In this document: piece by piece, positions 55,774-64,000 of the stretch | Numbering within the stretch: the stretch's first letter is position 1 | Layout of the letters: every line of letters begins with the position of its first letter | Assembly: GCF_003865095.1 (NCBI RefSeq) | Contig: NZ_BHYK01000007.1 | Span: forward strand, 140,395 to 204,394 | DNA: 64,000 nucleotides | Direction: 5' to 3' | DNA from: Clostridium tagluense | Lineage (GTDB): Bacteria > Bacillota > Clostridia > Clostridiales > Clostridiaceae | Made by a program: the position numbers and the translations under genes | The notes under the pieces: generated by a model | The model's database searches: none | What the model was told of the DNA's origin: nothing | What the model saw: only the letters and a program-made list of their open reading frames with translations

Positions 55774-56253
55774 ATGAAGAAAGAATTGGAAATGAAATTA
55801 GAAAAAATAAAAAAAACTTTAGGTAATGATTGTGAATATATTGCTTTAGCACACATAGAAGAAAAATCAAACGAAAATTTAATGAATTGTAAAGAAGGTT
55901 TAGATGTATATTATGAAGTAAAAAATAAATATGCTTATTTACGATTTGCAGAGGTAATATTCTGTGTGGATGAAGAAAAATTTAAAGATTACCAAGTATT
56001 CATTATGATGTACAAAGTTCCAAAACAAAAAGAATGGATATGTATTGGAGAATCTGAACCATATCCATTAGTGCTTAATACAAAAACAGGCATTGTAAAT
56101 TGTGTTTTAAGTGAACCTGGACAAAAGTGTGAAATGAAAGAGTATGTTAAGTTCGAAGAATTTATGGATAAATATGTGTTAGGAGAAAAATATTTAGAAC
56201 TTGGAAGTAGCGGAAAATGGTATGAATTTATGAAGGAACATGAAATTATATAA
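55774..56253 (+). CDS. Immunity-like protein, SUKH-type pattern (159 aa)
   Basis: The start at 55774 has AGGTGAG upstream. It is an alpha/beta protein with KKTLGNDCEYIALAHIEEKS, a hydrophobic strand (YAYLRFAEVIFCVDEEKF), YPLVLNTKTGIVNCVLSE and a final FEEFMDKYVLGEKY. The strand-turn-strand with a nucleotide-sized loop and the helical FEEFM end are like SUKH-family immunity proteins. The exact clade is not assigned. Confidence 0.65.
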   Translation: MKKELEMKLEKIKKTLGNDCEYIALAHIEEKSNENLMNCKEGLDVYYEVKNKYAYLRFAEVIFCVDEEKFKDYQVFIMMYKVPKQKEWICIGESEPYPLVLNTKTGIVNCVLSEPGQKCEMKEYVKFEEFMDKYVLGEKYLELGSSGKWYEFMKEHEII

Positions 56254-56282
56254 GGTTTTGTGTTAATAGGGGAAAGAAGTAT

Positions 56283-57581
56283 ATGGACATATTATTAAAG
56301 GAAATAGAAGAGCTTACAGAAAAGATAAAAGTAAATCCTGGTGACAAGAAATACTATAGCGATAGAGCAATTTTGCATAATAAAACAGATAGATTTGATT
56401 TGGCTATGGAAGATTATGATGAAATAATAAAGATGGATTCAAAAGACCATAATGCATATTATAAAAGAGCCTGTGAATGGTATAATTGGAAAGTTTATTA
56501 TTTAGATGAAATACCAGATAAAAAGGAAACTAAAAAGAATACAATAGACTATTTAGAGAAAGCAGTAAGTATTAAAGAAGAATTTAAATATTATTATCGA
56601 ATTGCAGAAATATATTTTAATCTTTTGGAGGAAAATGAACTAGCTTTAGAAATATGTAAGAAAGCTTTAAAAACAGGTAAGAAAACAGTTGATTTATATA
56701 AACTATTAGGACAAGTTTATAATGAGTTAGGAGATTATGATAAAGCAGTTCAGAGTTTTGAAGATGCTCTAAAATTAGGGGAAGATTCAGATGTATATTT
56801 TTTTAGAGGTATAACATTATGTAATTTAGCAATGGAAGTAACTAATTTTGATGAAGCAGAAAGCTTATATAATAAGGCGATAAATGATTATGATAGAGCA
56901 ATAAATTTGGACACTGAAAATATTATTTTATACTTTAAAAAGGCTGAATTATTGTATGAAGTATTTGGAGAAAGTAAAGAAGCAATTAAGACTTATAAAG
57001 AGATTCTTAAATTAGATTCGGAAAACGAAGAGGTATGCATAAAAACAGCAAAACTTTATGCTGAATTAGGAGATAACCAAAAACAGGAATTTTATTATAT
57101 AGAAGCTTTAAAGATTAATTCCAATAATTTAGAAGCAAATGAGAGTCTAGCAGATTACTATCATGAAAATAATAAATATGAAAAGGCATTAACTTATATT
57201 AATAAAGCAATTGAATTAAATTCTGATGAAAATTGGTTACAGTTAGCACAAGGAGAATGCTATTGTGAATTGAAGGAATATGATAAGGCACTAGAAGTTT
57301 ATGATACTATCCTTAAAAATCAAAATAATGAGCAAGCATATGACTATAGAGGAGATGTATATGTTGCATTACAGCAGTATGATAAAGCAATTGGAGATTA
57401 TTTAAAGTTTATAAAATTAAAACCAGATGCACCAGGTGTTTATTATAGATTAGGACTAGCCTATAAGAAAAATGGTGAATATATCAAAGCAATGGAAAGT
57501 TTAAATAAAGCAACACAGCTACTACCGAATAATAAAAAAATATCAGATTTGATTAATGAAATAAGAGAAGTAATAAATTGA
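56283..57581 (+). CDS. TPR-repeat protein (432 aa)
   Basis: The start is ATG 56283 behind GGGGAAAG. The whole protein is about eleven tetratricopeptide repeats, for example YKLLGQVYNELGDYDKAVQSF, IILYFKKAELLYEVFGESKE and YDYRGDVYVALQQYDKAIGDY. It has no signal peptide and is cytosolic. TPR scaffolds mediate protein contacts. Its place between immunity-type genes suggests a partner-binding role in the same locus. Confidence 0.85.
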   Translation: MDILLKEIEELTEKIKVNPGDKKYYSDRAILHNKTDRFDLAMEDYDEIIKMDSKDHNAYYKRACEWYNWKVYYLDEIPDKKETKKNTIDYLEKAVSIKEEFKYYYRIAEIYFNLLEENELALEICKKALKTGKKTVDLYKLLGQVYNELGDYDKAVQSFEDALKLGEDSDVYFFRGITLCNLAMEVTNFDEAESLYNKAINDYDRAINLDTENIILYFKKAELLYEVFGESKEAIKTYKEILKLDSENEEVCIKTAKLYAELGDNQKQEFYYIEALKINSNNLEANESLADYYHENNKYEKALTYINKAIELNSDENWLQLAQGECYCELKEYDKALEVYDTILKNQNNEQAYDYRGDVYVALQQYDKAIGDYLKFIKLKPDAPGVYYRLGLAYKKNGEYIKAMESLNKATQLLPNNKKISDLINEIREVIN

Positions 57582-57665
57582 CTTTTATTTATAGTGAGAG
57601 GTTTAAGACTATGTATATTTAAAAGATTATATTGATGAAGAAAAAATAATGTTACGAGGTGGAAA

Positions 57666-58283
57666 ATGTTTGAAGAAGAAAAGGAAGTTATAAAACAATA
57701 TTTTAAAATTTTAAGTAAAAATCACCCAGAAAAGTTTGAAATAGAAGAAATGTTTGATGATGATGGAGAACCTATTGTTCCAGAAAACATGAAGGATAGT
57801 AATGATGAAAACAAATGGGTATTACTTAAGTCAAATGTAACAGAAGAAGATATTTTTAAATTAGAAGAGAAATTTAATGTAAAATTACCATCCATATATA
57901 AAACATTTATTTCTACATACTTTCATATATTTGAAGAACTAGATGGGGATCTGGATGATTTCCATTGTGAGGATGGCAAGGAGGTTTATGTTGATATTCT
58001 ACCTCAGCCATCAAATAAGCCTCTACAGGTTATAGAAAATGTTTATAAAGGATGCGAAGAGATAATAGAATTTGGATATATACCAATGGGAGATTTTAAC
58101 GGATGGGGTCCGCTTTGCTTCGATGCACTTAATAACTATAGGCTTGTATGGCTTGATCACGAAGAATACTATAATTGTGAAACTAGAGAAGCGCTAGAGG
58201 AGTTAGGAGAAACAATTTTTGATAATTTTAAAGAATTTTTGGAATGTTTTTTTGCTGGAGTTACACATAAATGTGGAATGTAA
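57666..58283 (+). CDS. SMI1/KNR4 (SUKH-1) family immunity protein
   Basis: The product is 205 residues behind CGAGGTGG. It is the clearest SUKH-1 protein in the window: VTEEDIFKLEEKFNVKLPSI near residue 60, a Tyr/Phe-rich helix, IPMGDFNGWGPLCFDALNNY near residue 139, and VWLDHEEYY followed by a C-terminal helix with FKEFLECFF. SUKH-1 proteins are immunity proteins to contact-dependent and polymorphic toxins. Confidence 0.9.
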   Translation: MFEEEKEVIKQYFKILSKNHPEKFEIEEMFDDDGEPIVPENMKDSNDENKWVLLKSNVTEEDIFKLEEKFNVKLPSIYKTFISTYFHIFEELDGDLDDFHCEDGKEVYVDILPQPSNKPLQVIENVYKGCEEIIEFGYIPMGDFNGWGPLCFDALNNYRLVWLDHEEYYNCETREALEELGETIFDNFKEFLECFFAGVTHKCGM

Positions 58284-58318
58284 AGATCCAAAAGACTTGA
58301 TATAGGAGGACAAATTAT

Positions 58319-58834
58319 ATGTATAACGAAAAAATTAATTTTGATATAAACCTTTCAATAGATGGAATGGGTATAGTTTTTTATTCTGATGGAGCAGTTA
58401 AAAATATTAAACAAGGAGAAGATTTCTTTGAAAATGAATATGGAAATCCAGATAAAGTAGCCAAACACATAAAAAAAGGTGATATTGTTGGTTTTTGTAC
58501 AGGCAGTGGAGGAGAATACATATTAAAATTTAGAGATGGTTATCCTAGCGATGAAATTGATGAGCAGTATCCAATTAGTATTCGTCTAGCTATTGTAATA
58601 GATGGGGGAAGGCTTTGTATAAAAGATTTATTTTGGTTGATGGATTGGAATCCAGAATGTCCAGAGGATCAGCAAATCAAGTTGGAAAATGGAGTATATC
58701 ATATTACATTAAATACAAAGCTACCAGAGTCAGGAGTCTATGGTGATGATCAAGAAATATATGTTTATTTAAACAAAGTGGATAAAATGCCTGAATTAAT
58801 GTGGGAGGGGGTTCCACAACTTTTTAAGGAATAG
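58319..58834 (+). CDS. Immunity-like beta-rich protein, unknown (171 aa)
   Basis: The start is behind TAGGAGG. The protein is acidic and strand-rich: FDINLSIDGMGIVFYSDG, KGDIVGFCTGSGGEYILKF, PISIRLAIVIDGGRLCIKDL and YHITLNTKLPESGVYGDDQ. No catalytic motif, signal or membrane segment is seen. The family is not recognised. Position and composition fit an immunity protein. Confidence 0.7.
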   Translation: MYNEKINFDINLSIDGMGIVFYSDGAVKNIKQGEDFFENEYGNPDKVAKHIKKGDIVGFCTGSGGEYILKFRDGYPSDEIDEQYPISIRLAIVIDGGRLCIKDLFWLMDWNPECPEDQQIKLENGVYHITLNTKLPESGVYGDDQEIYVYLNKVDKMPELMWEGVPQLFKE

Positions 58835-58910
58835 CCTCAAATTTTATTAATGATATTGTTTAGTTTTCTCATTAATATAGGTATGGAATATGGGAAAAGG
58901 GAGAGAAAAA

Positions 58911-59126
58911 ATGATTAAAAATTATCTGGAAAAAATTCAGTCTAATATATATGGGCAAGATTCGGTAGGTAATGGCTCTTCAATTAAAGAAATAGAAGAA
59001 TGTGAGAAAAGGCTAGGTTTATCACTACCAATTCCAGTAAAAGAACTGTATGAAGTTTTTGGAAAAAGAAAGAAAATGACAGCTGCTGGTATTTTGAAGC
59101 TAGAAACTTGTCTGAATACATACTAA
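58911..59126 (+). pseudogene. Truncated SUKH (SMI1/KNR4) gene
   Basis: From ATG 58911 (GGGAGAG upstream) the frame reads SSIKEIEECEKRLGLSLPIP and VKELYEVFGKRKK, a typical SUKH-1 N-terminus. It stops after LKLETCLNTY, 71 residues in, where a SUKH protein needs another 80-100 residues. The following sequence belongs to a different gene, so the 3' part was lost by deletion. Confidence 0.65.
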
Positions 59127-59155
59127 ATAATATATTTTGGCATGGAGTTAACTTA

Positions 59156-60097
59156 ATGAAATTTAGTGCCAAGATAAAAATTAAAGAAGAAAACTTAGAG
59201 AGGAATCTTCAAGATATTTTATATAAAATAAGTGATGAACGAAAGTTTTCAAGAGGAAGAAAGTACAGTTATTACGATAAAGAAGAAAAGGTTATGGCTA
59301 CATATCTTCATTATGAACAATTATTAATCTTAGGAGCTAATGACAAAAGTAAATTGCAAGAAATAGAATATAATATAAAGGCAAGACTTGGAGACATTAA
59401 AAACAAGTTAGCAAAAGATCATATTTTTAATCAAACCAAGTCAACTATAGGAAACAGAATGAAATTACTAAAGAAAGCTTTGGATAGAATTGATAAAGTA
59501 ATATCAAATAGTGAAAAAGTTGATAGAAATGAAGTTACTATGGAGATAAGTTTAATTGAAAGCAAATTAAATATAAAGTTGCCTGAAGCATTAAGAGAAT
59601 TTTATCTTCGATATAACAAAACTAGGTACATGCTAAATGCTTTTTACATATTTAAAAGTCTTAATGAACTTGCAATAGAAGATGGAATTTTAGAAATAGG
59701 CTGCTCAAATGAACAGGTTGAAAAGTATGGAATTTATGTGGATGACTTAAGCAATGAAGTTATAAATGTAAAAGTTAAAGAAAGTAATGATATATCTAAT
59801 TGGTCAATTTATGAAGAATTGACTAAGTATATTGTCAATTCTGTGGTGTTTCAAGTTATAAATGTTCTTGAAGCAAGTGCCGTACTGGAGGCTTCAGAGA
59901 TAGTGTTAGAGGAATATTTTACGCATCTATATTATGGAGAAGAGAAAGATAACAAGCGTATTAGTTACATATCCAATGATGGTTATATATTGGCTTTACA
60001 TTTTATCGATGAAAATATCATATATTTTGGAGCAGCTGAAGATAAAATATTAAATGAATTTGAGAAAAAAGTAGAAAAAGATTTTGATTGGTTATAG
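59156..60097 (+). CDS. Protein with internal SUKH-type domain (313 aa)
   Basis: ATG 59156 has GGAG upstream; an in-frame ATG at 59108 overlaps the previous fragment. The N-terminal 110 residues form a charged alpha/beta region (NLERNLQDILYKISDERKF). A SUKH-like segment follows (EVTMEISLIESKLNIKLPEA, LREFYLRYN) around residues 130-155, with strands and a C-terminal helix. It is probably a two-domain immunity protein. Confidence 0.7.
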   Translation: MKFSAKIKIKEENLERNLQDILYKISDERKFSRGRKYSYYDKEEKVMATYLHYEQLLILGANDKSKLQEIEYNIKARLGDIKNKLAKDHIFNQTKSTIGNRMKLLKKALDRIDKVISNSEKVDRNEVTMEISLIESKLNIKLPEALREFYLRYNKTRYMLNAFYIFKSLNELAIEDGILEIGCSNEQVEKYGIYVDDLSNEVINVKVKESNDISNWSIYEELTKYIVNSVVFQVINVLEASAVLEASEIVLEEYFTHLYYGEEKDNKRISYISNDGYILALHFIDENIIYFGAAEDKILNEFEKKVEKDFDWL

Positions 60098-60194
60098 ACA
60101 AGATGATACTTTTGAAGCATTGGGAATAGATGGTTGTTTTATATAATTTTTTTCACACTGGTATATTAACGAGATAAAAAGAGAGAAGGAAAAG

Positions 60195-60698
60195 ATGAAC
60201 AAGGATATTATGTACAAGAAGCTTGAGTGTTTCATAAAAGAAATTGAGAATATTAATTGGTTAATACATGCTGGTGAAGAAAGTGACAAATATGCTGTTG
60301 TCTTATCCTTCACTGAAGCGTGGGATGAGTGGAACGATAAAATGCTAGAAGTATGGGGCAAGGAAAGTCATAATATTGAGAAATTTGCAATTGATTCCAT
60401 TGGTGATGATATGATTGATTTAATATTTGAAAGGGTTGCGCAAGAAACTGGACCTAAAATAGCTGAAGGATTAGTAAAATTTCAAGATAGGTTAAAAAAG
60501 ATGGGATTAGATAGTGATGCATATGGTTTAGATTACGAGATTATGGATTTTATAAAAAGAGATATATCTTGGGCTTGCATAGAGGTTGTTATTGAGCAAA
60601 AGGGTTTCTTTAGTAGAGTTTTAAAAATTCTTTCTGAAGGACGATGGCCATGTGCATGGGATGGGAGTCATCCATTAGGACGATTTGTTGTGATCTGA
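60195..60698 (+). CDS. Immunity-like protein, intact paralogue of 63453 (167 aa)
   Basis: The start is behind GAGAGAAGG. It is mostly helical: ECFIKEIENINWLIHAGEE, FTEAWDEWNDKMLEVWGKE, DDMIDLIFERVAQETGPKIA, and a conserved-looking end (EGRWPCAWDGSHPLGRFVVI). The conserved Trp-rich AWDEWNDKM motif recurs in the truncated copy at 63453. The family is not recognised. Confidence 0.75.
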   Translation: MNKDIMYKKLECFIKEIENINWLIHAGEESDKYAVVLSFTEAWDEWNDKMLEVWGKESHNIEKFAIDSIGDDMIDLIFERVAQETGPKIAEGLVKFQDRLKKMGLDSDAYGLDYEIMDFIKRDISWACIEVVIEQKGFFSRVLKILSEGRWPCAWDGSHPLGRFVVI

Positions 60699-60729
60699 TA
60701 AAGAAGAAAAATATAAAAATGGAGTGTAG

Positions 60730-61224
60730 ATGGTGACTAGCATTAAAGAATTTATAAAGTGGGCTAAAATGAATTACTGGGATATAGTGGAGAATGAAAA
60801 TGGCACTGTGAATTTATGTAATGAAGTAACAGGAAAATATAAAGTAATACCATATGAATATCTTAAATTTCTTAAGCAAATAAAGCAATGTATATCTTCT
60901 AGTGAAAAAAGCTGGTTCCTATGTGAAGAAGAATATAATGGAGGATCAGATATTGAATTTAAATGGAATGAATTCGAAATTTTAAGTTTAGAAGCTGCAA
61001 AAGATGATGTTGAATGGAAAAGCGAAATACAAAAGTGGTGGGATAGATACTTTCCAATATTGATGTCTGTAGATAATGGGTATTCTTTTTATGCCATAGA
61101 TATGGAAAGTGAAAAAGGCCTAATAGTTTATGGCTCTGAACCAGAATTTGAAGAGGTAGACATAGTTGCAGATAATTTTATGGAATTTCTAGAGATGATA
61201 GTAAATAAGGCAATAGAGATATAA
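60730..61224 (+). CDS. SUKH-like immunity protein (164 aa)
   Basis: The start at 60730 has AGTGTAGAT upstream with GGAG further off. The pattern KYKVIPYEYLKFLKQIKQC, WFLCEEEYNG, WWDRYFPILMSVDNGYSFYA and IVYGSEPEFEEVDIVADNF corresponds to SMI1/KNR4-type proteins in which a strand after the helix carries the DNGYS loop. It is cytosolic and acidic. Confidence 0.7.
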   Translation: MVTSIKEFIKWAKMNYWDIVENENGTVNLCNEVTGKYKVIPYEYLKFLKQIKQCISSSEKSWFLCEEEYNGGSDIEFKWNEFEILSLEAAKDDVEWKSEIQKWWDRYFPILMSVDNGYSFYAIDMESEKGLIVYGSEPEFEEVDIVADNFMEFLEMIVNKAIEI

Positions 61225-61368
61225 TCTAACAATGTAATTTTTATAGATGATGAAGGTAGCGAGTTTGTAATACAGAAAATTATGCCGATAAAATATCGCA
61301 GTCTATGAATAATTTTATTAGTAATCTAAGCGAATAAAACAATATAAAGTTGACGGAGGATAAATTGA

Positions 61369-61938
61369 ATGAAATCAGGATTTAATTTTCAAAAATTTAA
61401 AGAGAAAGTTATTTTAGCTACAAAGAAAGCTTTTTTAGAAATTATGGACGAATACAAAGATTCTATAGTATATGCGTTCTCACTAACTTGTGATTCAGCT
61501 GTTAGATCTATAGGGGTTGTAGCAAATACAAAAGAAGCATTAGAGGAAAAAACAGAAGATGAAGAAGATAGGTATTATTATAAATTTTGTGAACAAGAAT
61601 GGGAAATATGGAATGCTGCAGACAATGAATTTCAAGAAATTGGAAATAGCTTAGTGGAATTTCAAGAAAATAATAAAGATAAAATAAGTGATTCAGAAAC
61701 ATGCATATATACAGAATTTTTTGATGAATTTACAGAAAAGATTTTTGATATATGCGTACAAGCTTTAATAGAAATAAAAGATGAGAATTTCTTTGAAGAT
61801 AAGTGTAAGGAAAGTATTATAATTAATTTTATGGTACCGGAGTATTTAGATGAAGATTATTCTATAGAAATTTTTAGTAAACTGAATAATGGGATAGTAG
61901 TGGAAGAATATAAGCAGCATATAGAAGAGTTTATGTAG
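61369..61938 (+). CDS. DUF4303-like protein
   Basis: The product is 189 residues behind GACGGAGG. The N-terminal pattern FKEKVILATKKAFLEIM and SIVYAFSLTCDSAVRSIGVV, then RYYYKFCEQEWEI near residue 65, fits DUF4303, a family common in immunity clusters. The rest is acidic and helical. A stem (CAAAGGTT / AACCTTTG) lies just after the gene at 61954-61985. Confidence 0.75.
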   Translation: MKSGFNFQKFKEKVILATKKAFLEIMDEYKDSIVYAFSLTCDSAVRSIGVVANTKEALEEKTEDEEDRYYYKFCEQEWEIWNAADNEFQEIGNSLVEFQENNKDKISDSETCIYTEFFDEFTEKIFDICVQALIEIKDENFFEDKCKESIIINFMVPEYLDEDYSIEIFSKLNNGIVVEEYKQHIEEFM

Positions 61939-62036
61939 TGTATAAGAAAAGTTCAAAGGTTAGAAGTTAGGTAAATCAACCTTTGTAAAATTACTTAAGT
62001 TACTATTATTATATTAAGGCTAGGAGATGATTTTTT

Positions 62037-62684
62037 ATGCTTAAAATTAGTAAGGATGGAGAAGAAGTTTATTGGGATAAAATTGTTGACTTAGGTGTTA
62101 TGGGTAAGTTTGATATTATCTCTATAGATTTATATGGATGCGAAATTGCAGGAGTGCAAGATGATATGTCGGAAGAAGAGAAATTCTCGAGAATTTCAAA
62201 ATACTATGGAGATAGATTTAAAGAATTAGAAGCAGATGTGAACTATATAAATGAGCAATTTTTAATGTGGATTATAACCCATCTATGTGATATAGAATAT
62301 CCTTTTTGGGAGTTTGGATTTAGAAATAAAGGCAGTAAAAAGTATCCAGATTACATAGTTGAAGAAGAAATGAAAAAGTTTGAAGATGAAAATGGACAAG
62401 TAATACACGATTTACAGAATCCAAGTCTCGTTTATAAAAAAATACAGGAATATAATGTGTATACCAATAAAGATAATTTAACCAGCTATGAAATAGTAGC
62501 TAAATATTTGCCAATGCTTGATTTTAAAGAACTTATAAATACAATTGAAGCAGGTAGTATTGATGCTTCTGAAGATGAAATACACTTTCAAGTTGGCAGT
62601 GAGGTATGTGGTGGACTGTTACTTTGTGCTACTTATGGAACGATATATGAAGACAATAAGTTAGAAGTTACACATAATTGTTAG
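62037..62684 (+). CDS. Immunity-like protein, unknown (215 aa)
   Basis: The start has TAGGAGATGA upstream. It is an acidic alpha/beta protein: KISKDGEEVYWDKIVDLGVM, FDIISIDLYGCEIAGVQDDM, FLMWIITHLCDIEYPFWEF, and ELINTIEAGSIDASEDEIHF near the end. No known motif is recognised. It fits the array by strand, size and composition. Confidence 0.7.
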   Translation: MLKISKDGEEVYWDKIVDLGVMGKFDIISIDLYGCEIAGVQDDMSEEEKFSRISKYYGDRFKELEADVNYINEQFLMWIITHLCDIEYPFWEFGFRNKGSKKYPDYIVEEEMKKFEDENGQVIHDLQNPSLVYKKIQEYNVYTNKDNLTSYEIVAKYLPMLDFKELINTIEAGSIDASEDEIHFQVGSEVCGGLLLCATYGTIYEDNKLEVTHNC

Positions 62685-62739
62685 GTATCAGGAATGTCGT
62701 TAAAATTAATTTGTTAGATTAAAGAGGTTAGGGGTTAAA

Positions 62740-63207
62740 ATGAATGAATTAGAAGTAATAGAATATTGGAAATCTCTTATTAAAGATGAAGAATTTCTTT
62801 ATAACGTAATAGAGATGGCAAAATCTTTAGATGATGAATATTTTTATAAGTTTATAAATAATCCACCTAAAATTCAAGTTATAGAAGGTACTTCTCCAAA
62901 GAAGGTAACAGATGAATATAGTGAATTTGATTTTGATATTGGCGTGTATGAGTTAATGCATAATTATATGGATGAGATGATAGGGGAAGAAAGTAATGCT
63001 GTATTATTTAGAGAACCATTATATCAAATGGCATGTAGCTATGAAATTGTATATTATGTTTTATGGCCCTTATACAAAAATGAAAGTGAAATAGAAGACC
63101 CCTTTAAGGCATTTATAGAGCTATGGAAGTTAAACGCAAAGTATAGCTTTGATATAGAAAATAATATTTTGAATATATGGATTCCATGGAAGGACGAGAT
63201 AGATTAG
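62740..63207 (+). CDS. Immunity-like acidic protein, unknown (155 aa)
   Basis: The start has GAGGTTAGGGG upstream. It is helical and strongly acidic, with YWKSLIKDEEFLYNVIEMAK, DFDIGVYELMHNYMDEMIGE, YQMACSYEIVYYVLWPLY and a terminal WIPWKDEID. No family is recognised. The next gene starts four bases after its stop. Confidence 0.7.
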   Translation: MNELEVIEYWKSLIKDEEFLYNVIEMAKSLDDEYFYKFINNPPKIQVIEGTSPKKVTDEYSEFDFDIGVYELMHNYMDEMIGEESNAVLFREPLYQMACSYEIVYYVLWPLYKNESEIEDPFKAFIELWKLNAKYSFDIENNILNIWIPWKDEID

Positions 63208-63210
63208 TAA

Positions 63211-63471
63211 ATGTTTGAATTTGCACAGAAGGATTCATTCGTGTTTGCTGGCTATAATGATTCTATTCCTTATGGGGAGTTGATAATTATTCGAAATGGT
63301 AAAATACTTAGGGAATTTATGGATATGCCCGATGATCCAGAACTTAATATAGATATGGGGAAACTTGAGAAAGAGGAAGAAAAACCAATACATAGTTGGG
63401 TTGATGTAGCTTCATATGTAGACGAAGATAGCATTATCTACTCAGATACTGGATGGCTTTGGATACAATGA
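63211..63471 (+). CDS. Small protein, possibly truncated (86 aa)
   Basis: It starts four bases after the upstream stop. It is strand-rich: DSFVFAGYNDSIPYGELIII, GKILREFMDMPDDPE, and DVASYVDEDSIIYSDTGWLW. The end overlaps the next frame by 19 bases. Similar DUF domains are usually longer, so truncation is possible. The family is not recognised. Confidence 0.55.
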   Translation: MFEFAQKDSFVFAGYNDSIPYGELIIIRNGKILREFMDMPDDPELNIDMGKLEKEEEKPIHSWVDVASYVDEDSIIYSDTGWLWIQ

Positions 63472-63770
63472 CAAAGGGTATTGTTGAAGGTAAGATTGAT
63501 GGATGTTTAAAAGAGTTAGAAGGAATTAGATGGTTTAAATATGCTGGTGAAGAAAGTGATAGGTATAGAGTTGTAAATTCTTTTACTGAAGCGTGGGACG
63601 GTTGGAATGATAAAATGCTTAAAGTATGGCTCAAGGAGAGTGAAAAAATAGAGAAATTTGCAATAGAATCTATTGGTGATGAAGCAATTGATTTGATATT
63701 TAGTAGAATCGCAGAAGTAATGGGGCCAAGAATTGCAGAGGGATTTGTAGTGTTAAACGTCAAATTATAA
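63453..63770 (+). pseudogene. Truncated paralogue of the 60195 gene
   Basis: Residues 15-98 match the N-terminal 90 residues of the 60195 protein (KYAGEESDRYRVVNSFTEAW, DGWNDKMLKVWLKESEKIEK, IGDEAIDLIFSRIAE). After PRIAEGF the match ends abruptly at 63748 and the frame closes at 63770 with VVLNVKL. The break coincides with the start of a sequence resembling an insertion-sequence end. Confidence 0.75.
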
Positions 63771-64000
63771 CTAATTGAAACGTCATTTTATTTCTATTAT
63801 TAGTAGGTGATTTACGTCAGATTATCCCTATAAAATTACTTTATCAGTAAGAAAAAAGCATTTTATTAATATGATTTCTTTTAGCCGGCAGGCTACTTTT
63901 ATATAAAAAATGAGTAGCAATAATAGCTACCCAAGTATGTTAGTTTAAATTAATATGTTCGGCTATAGATTGTAAGGCATGAGCCACCGTTATCGCATCT
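63751..64000. mobile_element. Possible insertion-sequence end (extends beyond window)
   Basis: TGTTAAACGTCAAATT begins where the homology of the interrupted gene ends. ACGTCA-containing repeats follow at about 63757, 63779 and 63814, the kind of multiple terminal repeats seen in IS21-like elements. No transposase is visible in the remaining 200 bases. A small hairpin (TAGCC/GGCTA) occurs near 63883. Confidence 0.3.
63940..64000 (-). CDS. Possible C-terminal end of a minus-strand gene
   Basis: On the minus strand the frame from the right edge reads DAITVAHALQSIAEHINLN and stops at 63940. Twenty codons without a stop is little evidence, but the composition looks protein-like. The product is unknown. 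Confidence 0.3.
   Translation of the reverse strand, partial: DAITVAHALQSIAEHINLN

Overview
The window is very AT-rich, uses strong AGGAGG-type ribosome binding sites, and carries endospore genes (cotJABC, a CotS-like coat kinase, a collagen-like exosporium protein, a spoVA operon) together with a clostripain-family protease. This points to a spore-forming Clostridium of the sensu stricto type. The species cannot be fixed from the sequence alone. No rRNA, tRNA or CRISPR array was seen.

Region 1 (1-10 kb) is mostly spore biology: a partial CotS-like protein, a TPR glycosyltransferase, a BclA-like collagen protein, cotJA-cotJB-cotJC, and an accessory-type spoVA operon (DUF1657, DUF421 split by a frameshift at an A7 tract, a C-terminal piece, spoVAC, spoVAD, spoVAE, DUF1657). 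Region 2 (10-31 kb) is mixed housekeeping and signalling: an alkyladenine-type DNA glycosylase, a three-gene FAD oxidoreductase operon converging on a GntR regulator, a GNAT-YoaP protein, an NlpC/P60 enzyme, MntP under a Mn-sensing yybP-ykoY riboswitch, a chemoreceptor with a Fur-like box, a diguanylate cyclase, a clostripain-like protease, a leucine-rich lipoprotein with about 17 copies of a 19-residue repeat, a sensor kinase and an XRE regulator. Several intergenic segments here are duplicated leaders or structured repeats.

Region 3 (30.4-39.9 kb) is a MoxR ATPase - DUF5682 - VWA - SWIM operon, the same gene set as E. coli yehL/yehM/yehP/yehQ, followed by DUF4132 (yehI-like) genes. The VWA gene is interrupted, at the codons for its metal-binding threonine, by an IStron: a group I intron whose P, Q, R and S core elements are all recognisable, carrying an intact tnpB but no tnpA. 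Joining the two halves restores an in-frame VWA protein of about 376 residues, so the operon probably depends on RNA splicing. A 25-nt inverted repeat flanks tnpB and could loop the reading frame out of the folded ribozyme.

Region 4 (40-63.8 kb) is a long same-strand array of small acidic proteins: SUKH/SMI1-KNR4-type, DUF1963 (YwqG), CbrC-like, DUF2262, DUF4303, TPR and ankyrin proteins, with two large DUF4132 paralogues and an endonuclease V among them. It looks like a polyimmunity locus. A DUF4132-DUF1963-SUKH block is present twice, and the first copy of its DUF1963 and SUKH genes has decayed by deletion. Other relics are scattered through the array, and it ends at a truncated paralogue next to a possible insertion-sequence end. 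My working reading is that the MoxR/VWA/SWIM/DUF4132 module and the immunity array form one conflict-type locus, part of which is gated by a splicing mobile element. That functional link is inference.
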